From positions 631,797,041 to 631,861,040 of the forward strand of contig NC_081415.1 in assembly GCF_030272615.1 (NCBI RefSeq): DNA of 64,000 bases. The letters are read 5' to 3'. This stretch comes from Cryptomeria japonica (Eukaryota; Streptophyta; Pinopsida; Cupressales; Cupressaceae). Of this stretch, positions 47,190-58,546 are shown one piece after another. The notes under the pieces were generated by a model. The model searched no databases. It was given only the letters and a program-made list of their open reading frames with translations, and had not been told where the DNA came from. How positions within the stretch are numbered: the stretch's first letter is position 1; each line of letters begins with the position of its first letter. The position numbers and the translations under genes were made by a program.

Positions 47190-49570
47190 CAAATATATAT
47201 ATTTTTAAATAAGACACAACATAATGATACAATGAGTTATCAAAAGTTCAGATAACACATCAGAATACATCAACTAACACCTAAGGAGTTTCCCAACGTG
47301 ATTACTTAATTCCACATTCAACTTAACTCACGTTAATTAATCCAATAAGCTGATTATCTTAATAACAAGATAATTCTAAAACAATGATAATTTATTTCAG
47401 TAAGATAAAAATATAGATCACATGATAAAGTTCATCCATTGAGATTTATTCATACCTTATGATCAAGCTTTTCATTAAAATATAAGCCATGCATCTGATT
47501 TTATAACACACTTGAATTTCTTCATAAGCCAATGAGATCTTTCCATGCACACTTAATTTCCTTAACAATAGCTGAATATAATCCATTATTCTAGTCTACA
47601 TTCTTTCATGACCCAATTTACTACATTTAAAAGATGTCTGCATGCATGCATTTACAATTACTTTCATCTAATCCACTTTATACATTCTAACATAATGCCA
47701 TTCATACATGCTAAAACTGAAAAATGAAACATAAGAGCATAAGCATCACATAACACCAAATTGATATCGGAGTTCAACCCTAGAGGGCTTCATCTCCAGG
47801 TCTGCTCAACTGCAAGACCCCTCTGATCATTAAATAAGTTAAGAATACATAAGGTTCACATCATTTACAATCCTTCCATCAAGGCGAACATAACCAATAT
47901 ACAAACGACCACATCGGTCAATAAATACGTAAACGATCCCTGAATAGAAAAGGATCCAATTGAACATAATAGAAGCAAAATAAAAGGTCCACTAGAGCAT
48001 CCTCAAAACTAAGACATCACAACCTAAGGTCTAGCATGATATCAAGTACTCACAAGTTCATAAGCAACAGGATGACTCCACAAAAGTGCTCCTATCAAGA
48101 CAACACAACAACACACTAGCGAACATAGGGACAAGTGTCATCACATGACCTGGTATGGTTACCATGGTAGGTCTTCATAGGTTCCGACCCCATACATTGG
48201 GTTACTCTGGCAACCTATTCACAAAATCCAGCCCATCCAAGCCTCATGTGGACCCACACATCCTTTCGTGAAGACAAGGATGATGGTTTGCCATTTCAGG
48301 CCTTATCACAGCATGCCGAGTTTGTGTTAGGACTCCTCCCATGTGTGAGGCACAATTATCATACTTAGTGATTCATTAACTAACTCTCTAATATACTATT
48401 AGGTTATCACTTATTAGACACACTTTCGATGGGTTACCCAACAACCACTTTGGGCGTGATCCCCAATTGAAAGCCACTTTCCCATACAACACTAGACTAT
48501 ACTCAAATGAACTCATAAACCAAGGAACACTCATGGTTAAGAAAATGAAGTTCAAAATGAAGGAAATAACCATTTGATCAAACATGATTTCATATGAGGT
48601 GCATTGACTGATGGTACTCTAACTAGATTCCTGACCAGCTATGGTCAGCCACAAATCATCATTCAACACCCGCATAAAGGACATGACCAATTACATCACT
48701 ACCACAAAACAACTGTCAAACTCAAGATGAAAGATAGAAACAGGTACCCCAAATCAATCCATACGATAGGGTCCAATCAAACAAATCAAGGTTTGCCATT
48801 ATTCAAGCAAAAGTGAATATATAAATTTAAACTTGCATAGGCAATAATCGATAGAGACAATCTTTTTCCATATTGATTTAAACAATAAAAGTCGATCAAG
48901 TTTTCTAAATGATCTAAGTTTTCAAAATACATTAACAAAAAAATCACCATTACAAGGTAAATACAATACCTCAATTGCAATAGTACCATTTGTCTACTTC
49001 TCAATACAAAGGAAAAATATAAACTAAACCATTTATTGTACTAAATGAAAATATCATTAACTTACCAATTTTCCCAAACGATGCATTATTAATTTTCCAA
49101 TATTTTGAATAGTATTATCATTTAAATATTCAAAATATCCAATGATAAAATATTTCATTTCTAAAATTTCCAGATGACCTATTATCATTTAATTTCACAA
49201 ATAATATATTCCTGAATAATATATTATTTAAAATTTACTAATTAATAAATTTATTTTATTTTAATTTTTTTTCCAAATAAGATACTTCCTCCAAGCATCT
49301 TTAAAAAAAAGGAAAATGAAAATTAAACATTAATATATATATATATATATATATATATTAATTACTCATTAATTATATATATACATTAATTAATAATTTA
49401 ATAAATAAAATTTATCATTAAAACTTTAATAAAAAAAGTAATATATATAAAAAAACACTTTTAAATAAAATATAATCTATAACTCCATATTTTTTTAATA
49501 ACATTAAAAAAAAATTAAACTTTAATTTTTTGTTTTGTTTTGTTTTACAAAAAATCCTACCCACGTGGGC
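47190..49570 (-). mobile_element. Long gypsy-like LTR, segment 3 (distal)
   Basis: With the nested element at 49576-58541 and one copy of its target duplication removed, this stretch continues 58547-59341 and 60842-61858 on the minus strand. That would be about 4.2 kb after the TGTAGTACCCC start at 61858. It has no coding frame. The boundary near 47,190 is uncertain. The length and start word suggest a chromovirus of the Tekay/Del type, which is inference. Confidence 0.4.
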
Positions 49571-49575
49571 TCCCT
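49571..49575 (+). repeat. Target site duplication TCCCT (left)
   Basis: It matches 58542-58546. Confidence 0.9.
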
Positions 49576-50696
49576 TGATGAATGCTAAGAGGGGGGGGGT
49601 GTGAATTAGTATGCCGAAAATCTTTGCACTTAAACACTTTGCAAGACTAACAGTAAACCGGTAAAACGGTTTAGCAGACAAATCAGTTAGCACATATGCA
49701 AACCAAATAGCAAATAATGCATTCACCCATAGAAGCACAAACACCATAACACAAGAGATTTTGACGTGGAAACCCAAATGGGAAAAACCATGGTGAGATG
49801 GAACTCACAAGTAACTATCTGCAGAATAGGAACCAGACCAGTTAAGGTCATACAATGTTCTTTACCAGAACAGATCTTGTTAGGAATCTCAATCTCTGTT
49901 AGGAGATAAGTTCAATTAAAGACTACCTTGCTAGAGGATTTTAGATCCACAAATGTGAACCACCTTGTTAGAGGATTTACAAAAGGCTTTTGGGCCTACC
50001 CGTTAAGGGCTATAGACTTGTCGAAGATGTGAGTAATCAACAAGTGAGTGATCTAGCAAATAGCACATATTGCTTGGTTAGATCCTTGATAGCTCATTCC
50101 TAATGCATTCCAGCATTACTTCAGTCTTCTACACATTCATACTCTCTCTGACTCCTCAATCACCTTAAACCCTAGCAACAACATTAACCGCAACAACCAC
50201 CTAAAATCCTACACATGATGTCCTTATAAAGGAATCTGATTTCATGTCGGTCCAATAGGATTACAATACAATTTCCTAGGTTCAATGCATCTAGACGTAT
50301 CTGGTAACATGACAAAAAAAGCATCGTTAAAGTGTCGGCACCGTCAAACAATCGGTGGATGGTAACTCATCACAAAATGCCGGTTGGTAACTCATCATAG
50401 AGTATTAACGATTCATTCAAAATACCAGTTGCCAGTTTGACAAAATGAAGACTGGGAAATATGTGTTCTGTCGCTTTGATCCTTTGTGCCACTTGAGATC
50501 CTCAAACCACTTGGGGTCAACATACTGCTTTAGATCGGTAATTACTTTCTACAAAACACCAATAGACTAATGACTATAATGCATCATACCAGTTGGAACA
50601 ATTGCCGATTGAGCATAACTCATACATAAAAGTAGTTTCAATGCAAGTGTGTGTCCATCAATGACAATCACAACATAATCATCAAAAATGCCAACA
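49576..50696 (-). mobile_element. 3' LTR of the pol-less element (1121 bp)
   Basis: In + coordinates it reads TGATGAATGC to GCCAACA. It aligns end to end with 57425-58541 with scattered substitutions. It includes the core ACGTGGAAACCCAAATGGG at about 49,764 and a G-run (GAGGGGGGGGGTGTGAATTAG) near the left end. Confidence 0.92.
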
Positions 50697-50711
50697 TTCT
50701 CCCCCTTTGGA
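50697..50711 (-). promoter_or_regulatory. Polypurine tract of the pol-less element
   Basis: The minus strand reads TCCAAAGGGGGAGAA directly before TGTTGGCATT, the LTR start. It is the plus-strand priming site. Confidence 0.9.
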
Positions 50712-51091
50712 ATTGATGGCAACACTTAGGAAATTTTGACATCTAAGTGTTTTACAACAAAAATATGCCAGAATCAAAATTACTCCCCCTAAGCATATAC
50801 ACTATCCCTTTTGCAGAAAATATAATGTATACTACTTCTTAATAGAAATAACATGAAAGTATACATCAAAACATTCAAAATTTTATACTTCTCCCCCTTT
50901 ACCAACAATGACAACAAAATATTACATATTAACACCTGTGTCATTAGGATTAAAAGAATAAGGGTTTATGACAATAAGGAATAAAACTTGTCAAAAACAG
51001 ATTTGAAGTCCTGCAAAAATTATTTCATAGATAAGGACCAGGATTCAAGTAGGGAGGTTGCCACTTCTTTCTCTATTTGCATCTGGGAGAC
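50712..51091 (-). other. 3' UTR of the pol-less element
   Basis: The long ORF may continue some 20-60 codons past the TAG at 51092 before natural termination; the rest is noncoding up to the PPT. Confidence 0.5.
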
Positions 51092-53040
51092 CTATTCTTC
51101 CATGGCATCTAGTGTGCTAATCTCCCGAGTCACTATTAAAGCATCCAAATTGAGATAACATTTTTGAAGAATCTGCAGCCATGGGAGTAGAACCAGTAGG
51201 AGTTCCTGCAAATCTTGAGTCTGGTTACTTATTTCCAACTCTAATTTGGCAGACTCGATGTGAAACCGGTGAACGGTTTGCCCATAAGTTGTAAAAGAGT
51301 CATATGGCAGCTTGAAGGTACTCATATACAATTGCAAGTCAGTTTGAAGCTTCTGCTTTTGTGCAAGCACATCATCATAGAAGAGATGGGGTTGGCAAAT
51401 CTTACTTAGTAGTAGATTCCCCTCATCTAGAGCATTCCATATATCCTTCTGTGCTTTTTGCAGTTCAGACCAGAGCTCATTAAGCTTCTTCACCAGGGCA
51501 ATGTTGAGAGCCTTTTGATGCTATTTCTTGGCATTTGCCTCTGCTACCTCCTCTAGGCTCTGCACTTGATCATCCACTACGGTGCACAGGAGCTTCAATT
51601 GGGCCAATGATGAGTCAATGCTGGGGAGGATTGTACCAAGTTACAAACCGGTAAGAGTGTCCACCGTAGCTTGAATCACATCTTGCTCCTTTTTCCTCCA
51701 TATCACTTCAAGGCATTCTTGAGCAACCTTGATGCTCTGCAGTAGCTCCATTTCACTTGCAGACTGGAGGTCAAGAGGACTAGTGAGGTCAGCCGGTTTG
51801 ACTTGACTACCAGTTGCCTTAGGAGTCTCCATCTGTTTGCTCTTAGCCGCTTCTACTTCCTTGTTCTCCTCCGCCTTCTTCTTCTCCACTTCTTTTCTCT
51901 TTTCCTCTTCCTTATCCTCCTCTGCCTTCTTCTTTTCTGCTTCCTTCCTCTTCTCCTTTGTCTTATCTTTCTCTTCCTTCTTCTTCTTGTCCTCTTCCTT
52001 CTTCTTCTTCTCCTCTTCATCCTTCTTCTTCTTCTTCTTCTCCTCTTCTTTCTTCTTCTTCTCCTCTTCATCCTTCTTCTTCTTCTTCTCCTCTTCTTTC
52101 TTCTTCTTCTCCTCTTCATCCTTCTTCTTCTCCTCTTGCTTCTTTGCTTCCTCCTATTTGTCCTCAGTTTCCTTTTTCTTTACTTCCTATTCTTCCTGCT
52201 TCTCCTGTCCCATTGCTTCCGATGGTGTACCTTGAGCAACATCCTCTCCATCTAGAGCATCGACATCAATAGTGTTGATAGGTTCAGTAACCAGGTTTCC
52301 TTCATTGTCAAACACTTCATCCGGTTCTGTCGCTGTCGGTTCTTGTTCAGCCTTCTAGCTAGCTTGAAGCACTTTATGCATATGAACCATTGTTGTCATA
52401 TGCAGATGAGTGTCTTTTTCAACATCATCAATTCTTCCTTCCAACAACCAGAGTCTTCTTCTTCTGGTGAAGAAGAGTCCTTTATTTTGGGTGATGACAT
52501 CAAATAACTCTGAATTGGACAGGTCAAGAAAGCATTGAGAAAAAACTTTCTCCTTGATTTCCTGTTCTTTCTCTATGGCAATGCGCCATTTATTATCTAA
52601 AGACTTATACATAGAATCCGGTGTCTCAAATCTAATTTCTGAGGGCGACCGGTCATTAGCACATAAATACCTTATAACTTCTATTTCTACTTCTTCTTGT
52701 TCTTCATCATTAAAATCATCAAAATGATCTACCAAACCATTCAACAATTTTCTCCTAATGTTTTTGATAGTTCATTGACAATGTGTCAAAGGCTTGTAGG
52801 AGGAGATGTCAATATTTATCAGTGCCGATGATTTCGGTTCATTCTTTGTCTTTTTCTTTGCTTGTCTTGTCTTCTTAGGTTTTTCCTTAGAGACAGTTTC
52901 TTCTGAGTCTGGTGAGGCATTCGTTGTCTTCCTCTTTCTCTCAAAGACTTTAGCAGGTGCTTCTACCAGTTTCTTCTTTGCAGATGACCGCTTGGTCACT
53001 TTGGGACTGACTGTTGTTACCGGTGCCAATGCCGAAGGCA
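51092..53040 (-). pseudogene. Long ORF of the pol-less element, C-terminal part (after the nested LTR)
   Basis: This continues the frame that begins at 55650: removing the solo LTR and one AGGCA copy restores the same phase. It opens with a Lys/Ser/Thr-rich basic stretch (SPKVTKRSSAKKK), then a region with EEQEEVEIEVIRYLCAND. A Glu/Lys repeat (about 51,860-52,150; 16-residue unit of KKKDEEEKKKKEEE type) follows, and a coiled-coil-like helical end (ELWSELQKAQKDIWNALDEG) closes it. Internal stops near 52,770, 52,355, 52,190, 52,155, 51,641, 51,525 and 51,092 are CGA, CAG or CAA derived. Function unknown. Confidence 0.7.
51860..52150 (-). repeat. In-frame minisatellite coding Glu/Lys repeats
   Basis: On + it is a TTCTTCTTCTCCTCTTC tract; in the ORF frame it codes for alternating EEE and KKKK blocks with Asp, in units of about 48 bp repeated about three times and then degenerate. 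Other-frame ORFs of Ser/Phe or Arg runs are shadows. Confidence 0.85.
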
Positions 53041-54515
53041 TGTTAAGATCTGATTACTAAGTGAAAAGTACAGATGCCAAGATATCAAGATGAAAGGGGG
53101 GGTGAATCATACAAACTTAATCTTCCATAAAATCAACAGATTCAACCTCGGTAGCTTTAACAGATATATGTAACCAAAACTATAAAACATGTAAACTCAT
53201 AAACAGATAACATCACAACATATTCAACACCAGATTTAACATGGAAACCCAAATAGGGAAAAACCACTGTGGGATTTCTGACCCACTAAGAAATATACTC
53301 TTCTAGAGTATGCTCAGTTAAAAGAAAATACTGTTAAAGATTACAAACACATTGCTAGATGTGACCCAGTTAAGGGATTTCCCTCAGATCTGTTAGGATC
53401 TTCATTTTGTTAGAAGTGACCTTGTCAAAGGATTTCAAACACTCAAGTAGAATGTTACCTTGCTATAGGGTTTTACAAATAAGACTGTTAAGTCCACTTG
53501 GTTAAGAGATTTTCTGTCACTTTACAAAATAACAGTAATAAGAATATATCTGCAACTTTACATCTAAAATGCTAAAGCAGATTCTTATTTGCTCAATACT
53601 TCTTAGTCATAGGACTTATCTTGTCCCTCTGTTGGGCTCTATACTCTGTTAATCAAATAGGTCTACAAGCTTCTATGCTCGGTAATCACTATGTAGCATC
53701 CCTGTGCTTACATTTGCCCGCATACATTGTTTACCAACAATTTCTTATTTATAAACAATTTGCTAACCGCTGAATCTCCTTGATCACATTTCCCATGATC
53801 AATCTTAGCCATCAGATCTCCAAACTTGACCAGATTCAATGCATCTTTCAATCTAAAAACATTTTACTTCACCTTGGAACTTGCATACATTTCTTGGAGC
53901 TTGTGCTAGGGTATTGCAGTTCAATCTGAGCTGTAGATCTTCCTACCGATCTTTCAATGCCATAGATTCTTAACAGAATTTATGCACGGCATACCAATCA
54001 TTTAATCAACTCCAGCTCATCAAATTTATTCATTAAATAATGCTTTTAATCATCCAATGCATTCTGTTACTGCTCAGTTGCAACTTGGTAAATACTAAAC
54101 TTCACTCAGTAGACATTCCGCCTTCATTAACCGATAGCGATAACCTTAGGGTTTACCAACTAGGTTCTTTGCTCGGTGACATAGTATAGTATTAACCTTA
54201 CAATTAACAACATATGTAGGATATCAAAACAATCTAAACATCATGATCTCATCATTGTCTAACTCAGTAATAGTTGCCCATTGAATAACTTATTCCTACC
54301 CTTATTCATCATATTCTTTCTGTGTCTTTTACCGACATCTTAATTCTCTTCAAATCAATCTTCTCAAGATATGGCAACATCATACTGAATTAGAAAATCA
54401 ATTTCTTGACATCAATGACAAAATAATGTTATTAAGATAGTAAACATCCTTAATCAGTTATATCTAGAATCATCAACAACCTTCTCAATATCCTCATTGA
54501 AATGCCAACAAGGCA
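53036..54515 (-). mobile_element. Solo copia-type LTR (53041-54510) with AGGCA duplications
   Basis: The LTR reads TGTTGGCATTTCAATGAGG at 54510 and ends CTTAACA at 53041 (minus strand). Perfect 5-bp duplications AGGCA flank it (53036-53040 and 54511-54515). No internal sequence remains, so it is a product of LTR-LTR recombination. It contains the ATGGAAACCCAAATAGGG core (about 53,240) and a GGGGGGGTGAATCA word. It interrupts the long ORF; the apparent ORF end CWHFNEDIEK at 54,510-54,454 is LTR sequence. Confidence 0.92.
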
Positions 54516-55650
54516 CTGCCTTTCCTTTCTTTTCAGGAGGTTCTACAACCGGTGCAACCCTTTCCAGATAGGTGTCAGTTTTCTTTGCCTTGGGATCTAG
54601 GGGTGAGGCAATTAGGGTAGAAGCATACCCGTCCAGCATATCATACATCACCTCATAGCCCATAGGCTCCACTTCTTCCTGTCTAGGCTCCACGGCCTCC
54701 ATTATACATTGATCAACTTTGATGATAAAGCAGATATCATCTTCATACTTCTTGACTATATCACTGGATATCCTTGTCCTTAAGCTCATCTTACTCCTAA
54801 ACTCATCAAAGTACTTGTTCAAAACATCAGGGTAGCCGGTTTCGACTGCTTGTAGACTTTCTTTGATCTGCTTTGTAACCGGTTGGTCCACAGGCCACTG
54901 AATGTCTGCCACTCTTGGGAAGTATCCTTGGAAATAAAAGAATAATCCAACCAGTAGCTGACCAAACTTGAACTTCAATGCATTATCCTATTTGATTGAT
55001 TTAAGATTCAACAGGAGTTGCCTTTGCATACCGGTGTAGAGGTTGAATGATGCATCTTCCTTGATCATCCGATAAGCGGCATTTACCGCTACAGCAGATA
55101 CATAGTTAATTCTGCTAGCTGAGAACATCCGGTATCCAATCACCATACATGCATATTTCACAAGGTCATCCTTGATGGAATTAATAGTCATTTCTTGTGA
55201 GTCGCTCATAGAACTGGTGAGCTTGGACATTTCCCTCTTGCTGACCTTCCTTAGGGCTGGCACTTCCCCTGTATTGTAGAAACCAGTGATGGCATGAATA
55301 GCTTGTGGAGTGATATCATACGTTCTCTCCAGGTACATCTTGTCACCATGAACTCTGCTCAGAATAATTCTAATATGGTCATCTATGAAATCTTCCAGGA
55401 AGTAAACCGCATTGTGAAGTTTCTTCTTCTCCAAAATGCTATATTCTAGTTTGATCTTTTTATCTTTCCCACAGAATAGACCTAGCTCTGAATGGGTCAC
55501 AAGAGACCCTAGGTCTTTGATTTTGCAGTCTATATCTTCTACTATAACCCTAGCTGGTACTTGTGACAAAGCATTATATTTTGATTTTGTTTGAATGAAG
55601 TCCATAGAATCGACAGTTGCACTAGAACTATCATGTGATGCGGAAGCCAT
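54511..55650 (-). pseudogene. Long ORF of the pol-less element, N-terminal part
   Basis: It starts at ATG 55650 (MASASHDSSSATVDSMDF) and runs to the nested LTR at 54510, with one TAG (about 54,986) from CAG. The region with YDITPQAIHAITGFYNTGEVP recalls the TPE-hxx-hhGhP-type signature of plant transposon-associated proteins (PMD or 'putative plant transposon protein' groups). This is a weak eye-level resemblance. Residues 1-30 are Ser-rich. I cannot assign an activity. A TATA-like ATATATTTAAAAG (55911-55924) and about 260 bases of A/T-rich leader precede it. Confidence 0.65.
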
Positions 55651-55904
55651 GACGAAACAGAAAGCTCGAGAAATACCTTTCGAAAATCAAGAATTTAGGG
55701 CTTAGCAAATTCCACTTCGCCTTTCACTTCGTCGGTTGCTGAATCACCGGTTTCAGTTCTTCTCTTGACTATTAGCAATTTGCTTTTGAATCTCCTTCAA
55801 AGTTTCTAAAATTTCTCTAAATCACAGCACAAATCACTATTTCGTCGCTCTACACATGAAAACCTTCTTCGCTTCAAAAAATGATAGTGAGAAATGATTT
55901 GAAA

Positions 55905-55926
55905 ATTCCTTTTAAATATATTCCTC
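55905..55926 (-). promoter_or_regulatory. TATA-like element before the long ORF
   Basis: GAATATATTTAAAAGG on the minus strand lies about 265 bases before ATG 55650, with a clear 450-bp gap between the two ORFs. It suggests separate transcription of the second ORF, which is inference. Confidence 0.35.
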
Positions 55927-56096
55927 ACCTACCACAACTAATGCTCCACCATTAGGGTATAAACCCTAATTTGCCTTTTAGCATTTTTGGTCTTCCACCA
56001 AATGATAGGTATCGTATATTGGTTAAGGTCTTTTATCGGTACAAACTGGGGGTTCGAAACATTTCGCCATTTGCTACCCCTAAGCTTTTCTGATGC

Positions 56097-57374
56097 TTAG
56101 TTTGCCGATTCCGATATTTTCACACTAGGTGTAGAAACTAGTTCTTCTTGTAACACTACTGGTTTCTTCTTCCAGGTTTTGTTCATATCCACTTGAATGG
56201 TGTCAACATCAATCTTTCCTTCCAGAGTGATCGATATGTCATCCGATATGTTCTTTCTTGATCTACAAAATCTGGCAATGTGACCCGGTTTGTTGCAGTG
56301 ATAGCAGACCAATCCAGGTGCTCTCCAAGGTCCATTATTCATGTTGTGGTTCTTCCTCCTGCATGTTCCAGTAGTGTGACCATGACCATGACAGACCATA
56401 TAGCTTGCTCTCCATTGGGTTGCCGCTTGATAGCCACTGCTTCTTGGCTGATGATTGAAGGCATTAAACCGGTTGTGATTCTGATTCACAAAAGGTTCAG
56501 GACCAAGTCCTTGGGTCCTTTGAGGATATCTTCCAGTGTTATTCATAATAGACCTGCATTCAAATTCTCTATGGCCAAATTTGTTGCATGCATAACAGTT
56601 ACCATTGAATTTATAGGATCTAGGCTTATCATTTAGAAAATAAGGAAAATTATTGTAAGCCTTACTCCTACACACATTGGTAGTATGTCCTTCTTTAAGA
56701 CAGTTAAAGCAAATTGGTTTAAACTTTTGCTTACCTTTATCCTTTGATGCCGATTGTTTCTTTGATGCTCCAACACTTATACTGGAGGTCTCACCTTCCT
56801 CATGACTGGAATAACCAAGTCCATCAGTATTCTTGATAGGTTTGGCAGATTCAAGCTTTTGCTCTAGCTTGACAGTACTCTTGTTGAACTTAGCAAGTAT
56901 TTCCTTTGAATCAGAGAGTTCTTTGGAAATAGCAGCATTTATTTCCATCAGGTTTTCATTCTCAGAGATGGCAATGTTTAGTTCTCCTTGCAAGTCTTCC
57001 TTTTCCACTTTTCTTGCATGGAGTTGAGCAGTTAGGGCACTGATCTCTTGCTTCAGCTTGGAGATCTCATGATCTTTGTCTTTCACCAGATCTTTAGTTT
57101 TCGTCCAGTTCTCAAGCTCTTGACATATTCGGATAGTCAATCCTTCCAACTCCTTTCTTAGTTTGGAGTTTGATTCATTCAGCTTTTCTAGTTCTTGAAT
57201 TAGGGCTTCCATATCCGCTTCATCAGAAGAACTATTTTCAGATAGCTCCATCAGCTTTTCAGCATGTTCTCTCCTCTTTGCTTGAGATGCCTTGTATTTG
57301 ACCATAAGATCATCATAGGCTTTCTCAGACTGAGCGATTTGATGAGTAAGTTCCCTCAATGTGTAATCCTCCAT
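56097..57374 (-). CDS. Gag-like coiled-coil protein with four zinc knuckles
   Basis: An intact 425-codon ORF runs from ATG 57374, 37 bases after the PBS, with no internal stop. Residues about 1-210 are heptad-rich coiled coil (KLMELSENSSSDEADME, ELEKLNESNSKLRKELEGL). Knuckles follow: CFNCLKEGHTTNVC, CYACNKFGHREFEC, a third with the first Cys as Tyr (MVCHGHGHTTGTC), and CYHCNKPGHIARFC. The usual copia Gag N-terminal domain is absent. It would bind RNA and perhaps assemble by coiled-coil contacts. This is the best-preserved coding frame in the window. Confidence 0.8.
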   Translation of the reverse strand: MEDYTLRELTHQIAQSEKAYDDLMVKYKASQAKRREHAEKLMELSENSSSDEADMEALIQELEKLNESNSKLRKELEGLTIRICQELENWTKTKDLVKDKDHEISKLKQEISALTAQLHARKVEKEDLQGELNIAISENENLMEINAAISKELSDSKEILAKFNKSTVKLEQKLESAKPIKNTDGLGYSSHEEGETSSISVGASKKQSASKDKGKQKFKPICFNCLKEGHTTNVCRSKAYNNFPYFLNDKPRSYKFNGNCYACNKFGHREFECRSIMNNTGRYPQRTQGLGPEPFVNQNHNRFNAFNHQPRSSGYQAATQWRASYMVCHGHGHTTGTCRRKNHNMNNGPWRAPGLVCYHCNKPGHIARFCRSRKNISDDISITLEGKIDVDTIQVDMNKTWKKKPVVLQEELVSTPSVKISESAN

Positions 57375-57410
57375 ATCTCTTTCCAAGTGGTTAAACTTAT
57401 AGAAAGGTTG

Positions 57411-57422
57411 GCTCTGATACCA
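57411..57422 (-). promoter_or_regulatory. Primer binding site, initiator-Met type
   Basis: The minus strand reads TGGTATCAGAGC, the canonical copia PBS with no mismatch, two bases after the 5' LTR. Confidence 0.95.
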
Positions 57423-57424
57423 AT

Positions 57425-58541
57425 TGATGAATACTAAGAGGGGGGTGAATTAGTATGCCAAAAATCTTTGCACTTAAATAGTTTGCAAGACTAACAGTAA
57501 ACCGATAAAATAGTTTAGTAGACAAACCGGTTAGCACACATGCAAACCAAATAGCAAATAATGCATTCACCCACAGAAGTACAAAAACCATAACACAAAA
57601 GATTTTGATGTGGAAACCCAAATGGGAAAAACCACAGTGAGATGGAACTCACAAGTACCTATCTGCAGAATAGGAACCAGACCGGTTAAGGTCATACAAT
57701 GTTCTTTACCAGAACAGATCCTGTTAGGAATCTCAATCTCTGTTAGGAGATAAGTCTGATTAAAGACTACCTTGCTAGATGATTTTAGATCCACAGATGT
57801 GAACCACCTTGTTAGAGGATTTACAAAAGGCTTTTGGGCCTACCTGGTTAAGGGCTACAGACTTGTCGAAGATGTGAGTAATCAACAAGTGAGTGATCTA
57901 GAAAATAGCACAGATTGCTTGGTTAGATCCTTGATAGCTCATTCCTAATGCATTCCAACGTTACTTCAGTCTTCTACACATTCATACTCTCTCTGACTCC
58001 TCAACCACCTTAAACCCTAGCAACAACATTAACTGCAACAACCACCTAAAACCCTAGACATGATGTTCTTATAAAGGAATCTGATTTCATGTCGGTCCAA
58101 TATGATTACAATACAATGTCCTAGGTTCAATGCATCTAGACGTATCTGGTAACTTGAGACAAAAAGCATCGTTAAAGTGTCGGCACTATCAAATAATCGG
58201 TGGATGGTAACTCATCACAAAATGCCAGTTGGTAACTTATCACAAAGTATTACCAGTTCATTCAAAATACTGGTTGCCAGTTTGACAAAATGAAGACTGG
58301 GAAATATGTGTTCTGCTGCTTTGATCCTTCGTGCCGCTTGAGATCCTTGAACCACTTGGGGTCAACATACCGCTTCAGATCGGTAATTACTTTCTGCAAA
58401 ACACCAATAGTCTAAGGACTATAATGCATCATACTGGTTGGAACAATTACTGGTTGAGCATAACTCATACATAAAAGTAGTTTCAATGCAAGTGTGTGTC
58501 CATCAATGACAATCACAACATAATCATCAAAAATGACAACA
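57425..58541 (-). mobile_element. 5' LTR of the pol-less element (1117 bp)
   Basis: In + coordinates it runs TGATGAATAC to ATGACAACA. It differs from the 3' LTR by scattered changes, mostly C/T and G/A. It shares the core TGGAAACCCAAATGGGAAA (about 57,611). Confidence 0.92.
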
Positions 58542-58546
58542 TCCCT
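58542..58546 (+). repeat. Target site duplication TCCCT (right)
   Basis: It matches 49571-49575. Confidence 0.9.

Larger units (their letters stand above)
49576..58541 (-). mobile_element. Non-autonomous LTR retrotransposon with gag-like ORF and long unknown ORF, no pol
   Basis: Two similar LTRs (57425-58541 is 5', 49576-50696 is 3'), an iMet PBS, a PPT and TCCCT target duplications (49571-49575 and 58542-58546) define the element exactly. Without the solo LTR nested at 53041-54510 it is about 7.5 kb. Inside are a coiled-coil/zinc-knuckle ORF (57374-56097) and a long ORF (55650 to about 51,090 when the nested LTR is discounted). There is no trace of protease, integrase, RT or RNase H in the space available. 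Mobilisation by enzymes of a related copia element is inferred from the PBS and the shared LTR motifs. Confidence 0.88.

Noticed and set aside
51803..52272. Leu/Ser/Phe-rich + strand frames and an Arg-rich minus frame
   Set aside because: They are shadows of the Glu/Lys-coding minisatellite in the long ORF.
53041..54510. Region first considered as an intron of the long ORF
   Set aside because: Perfect 5-bp duplications, TG...CA ends and a second copy at 59347-60836 show it is a solo LTR.
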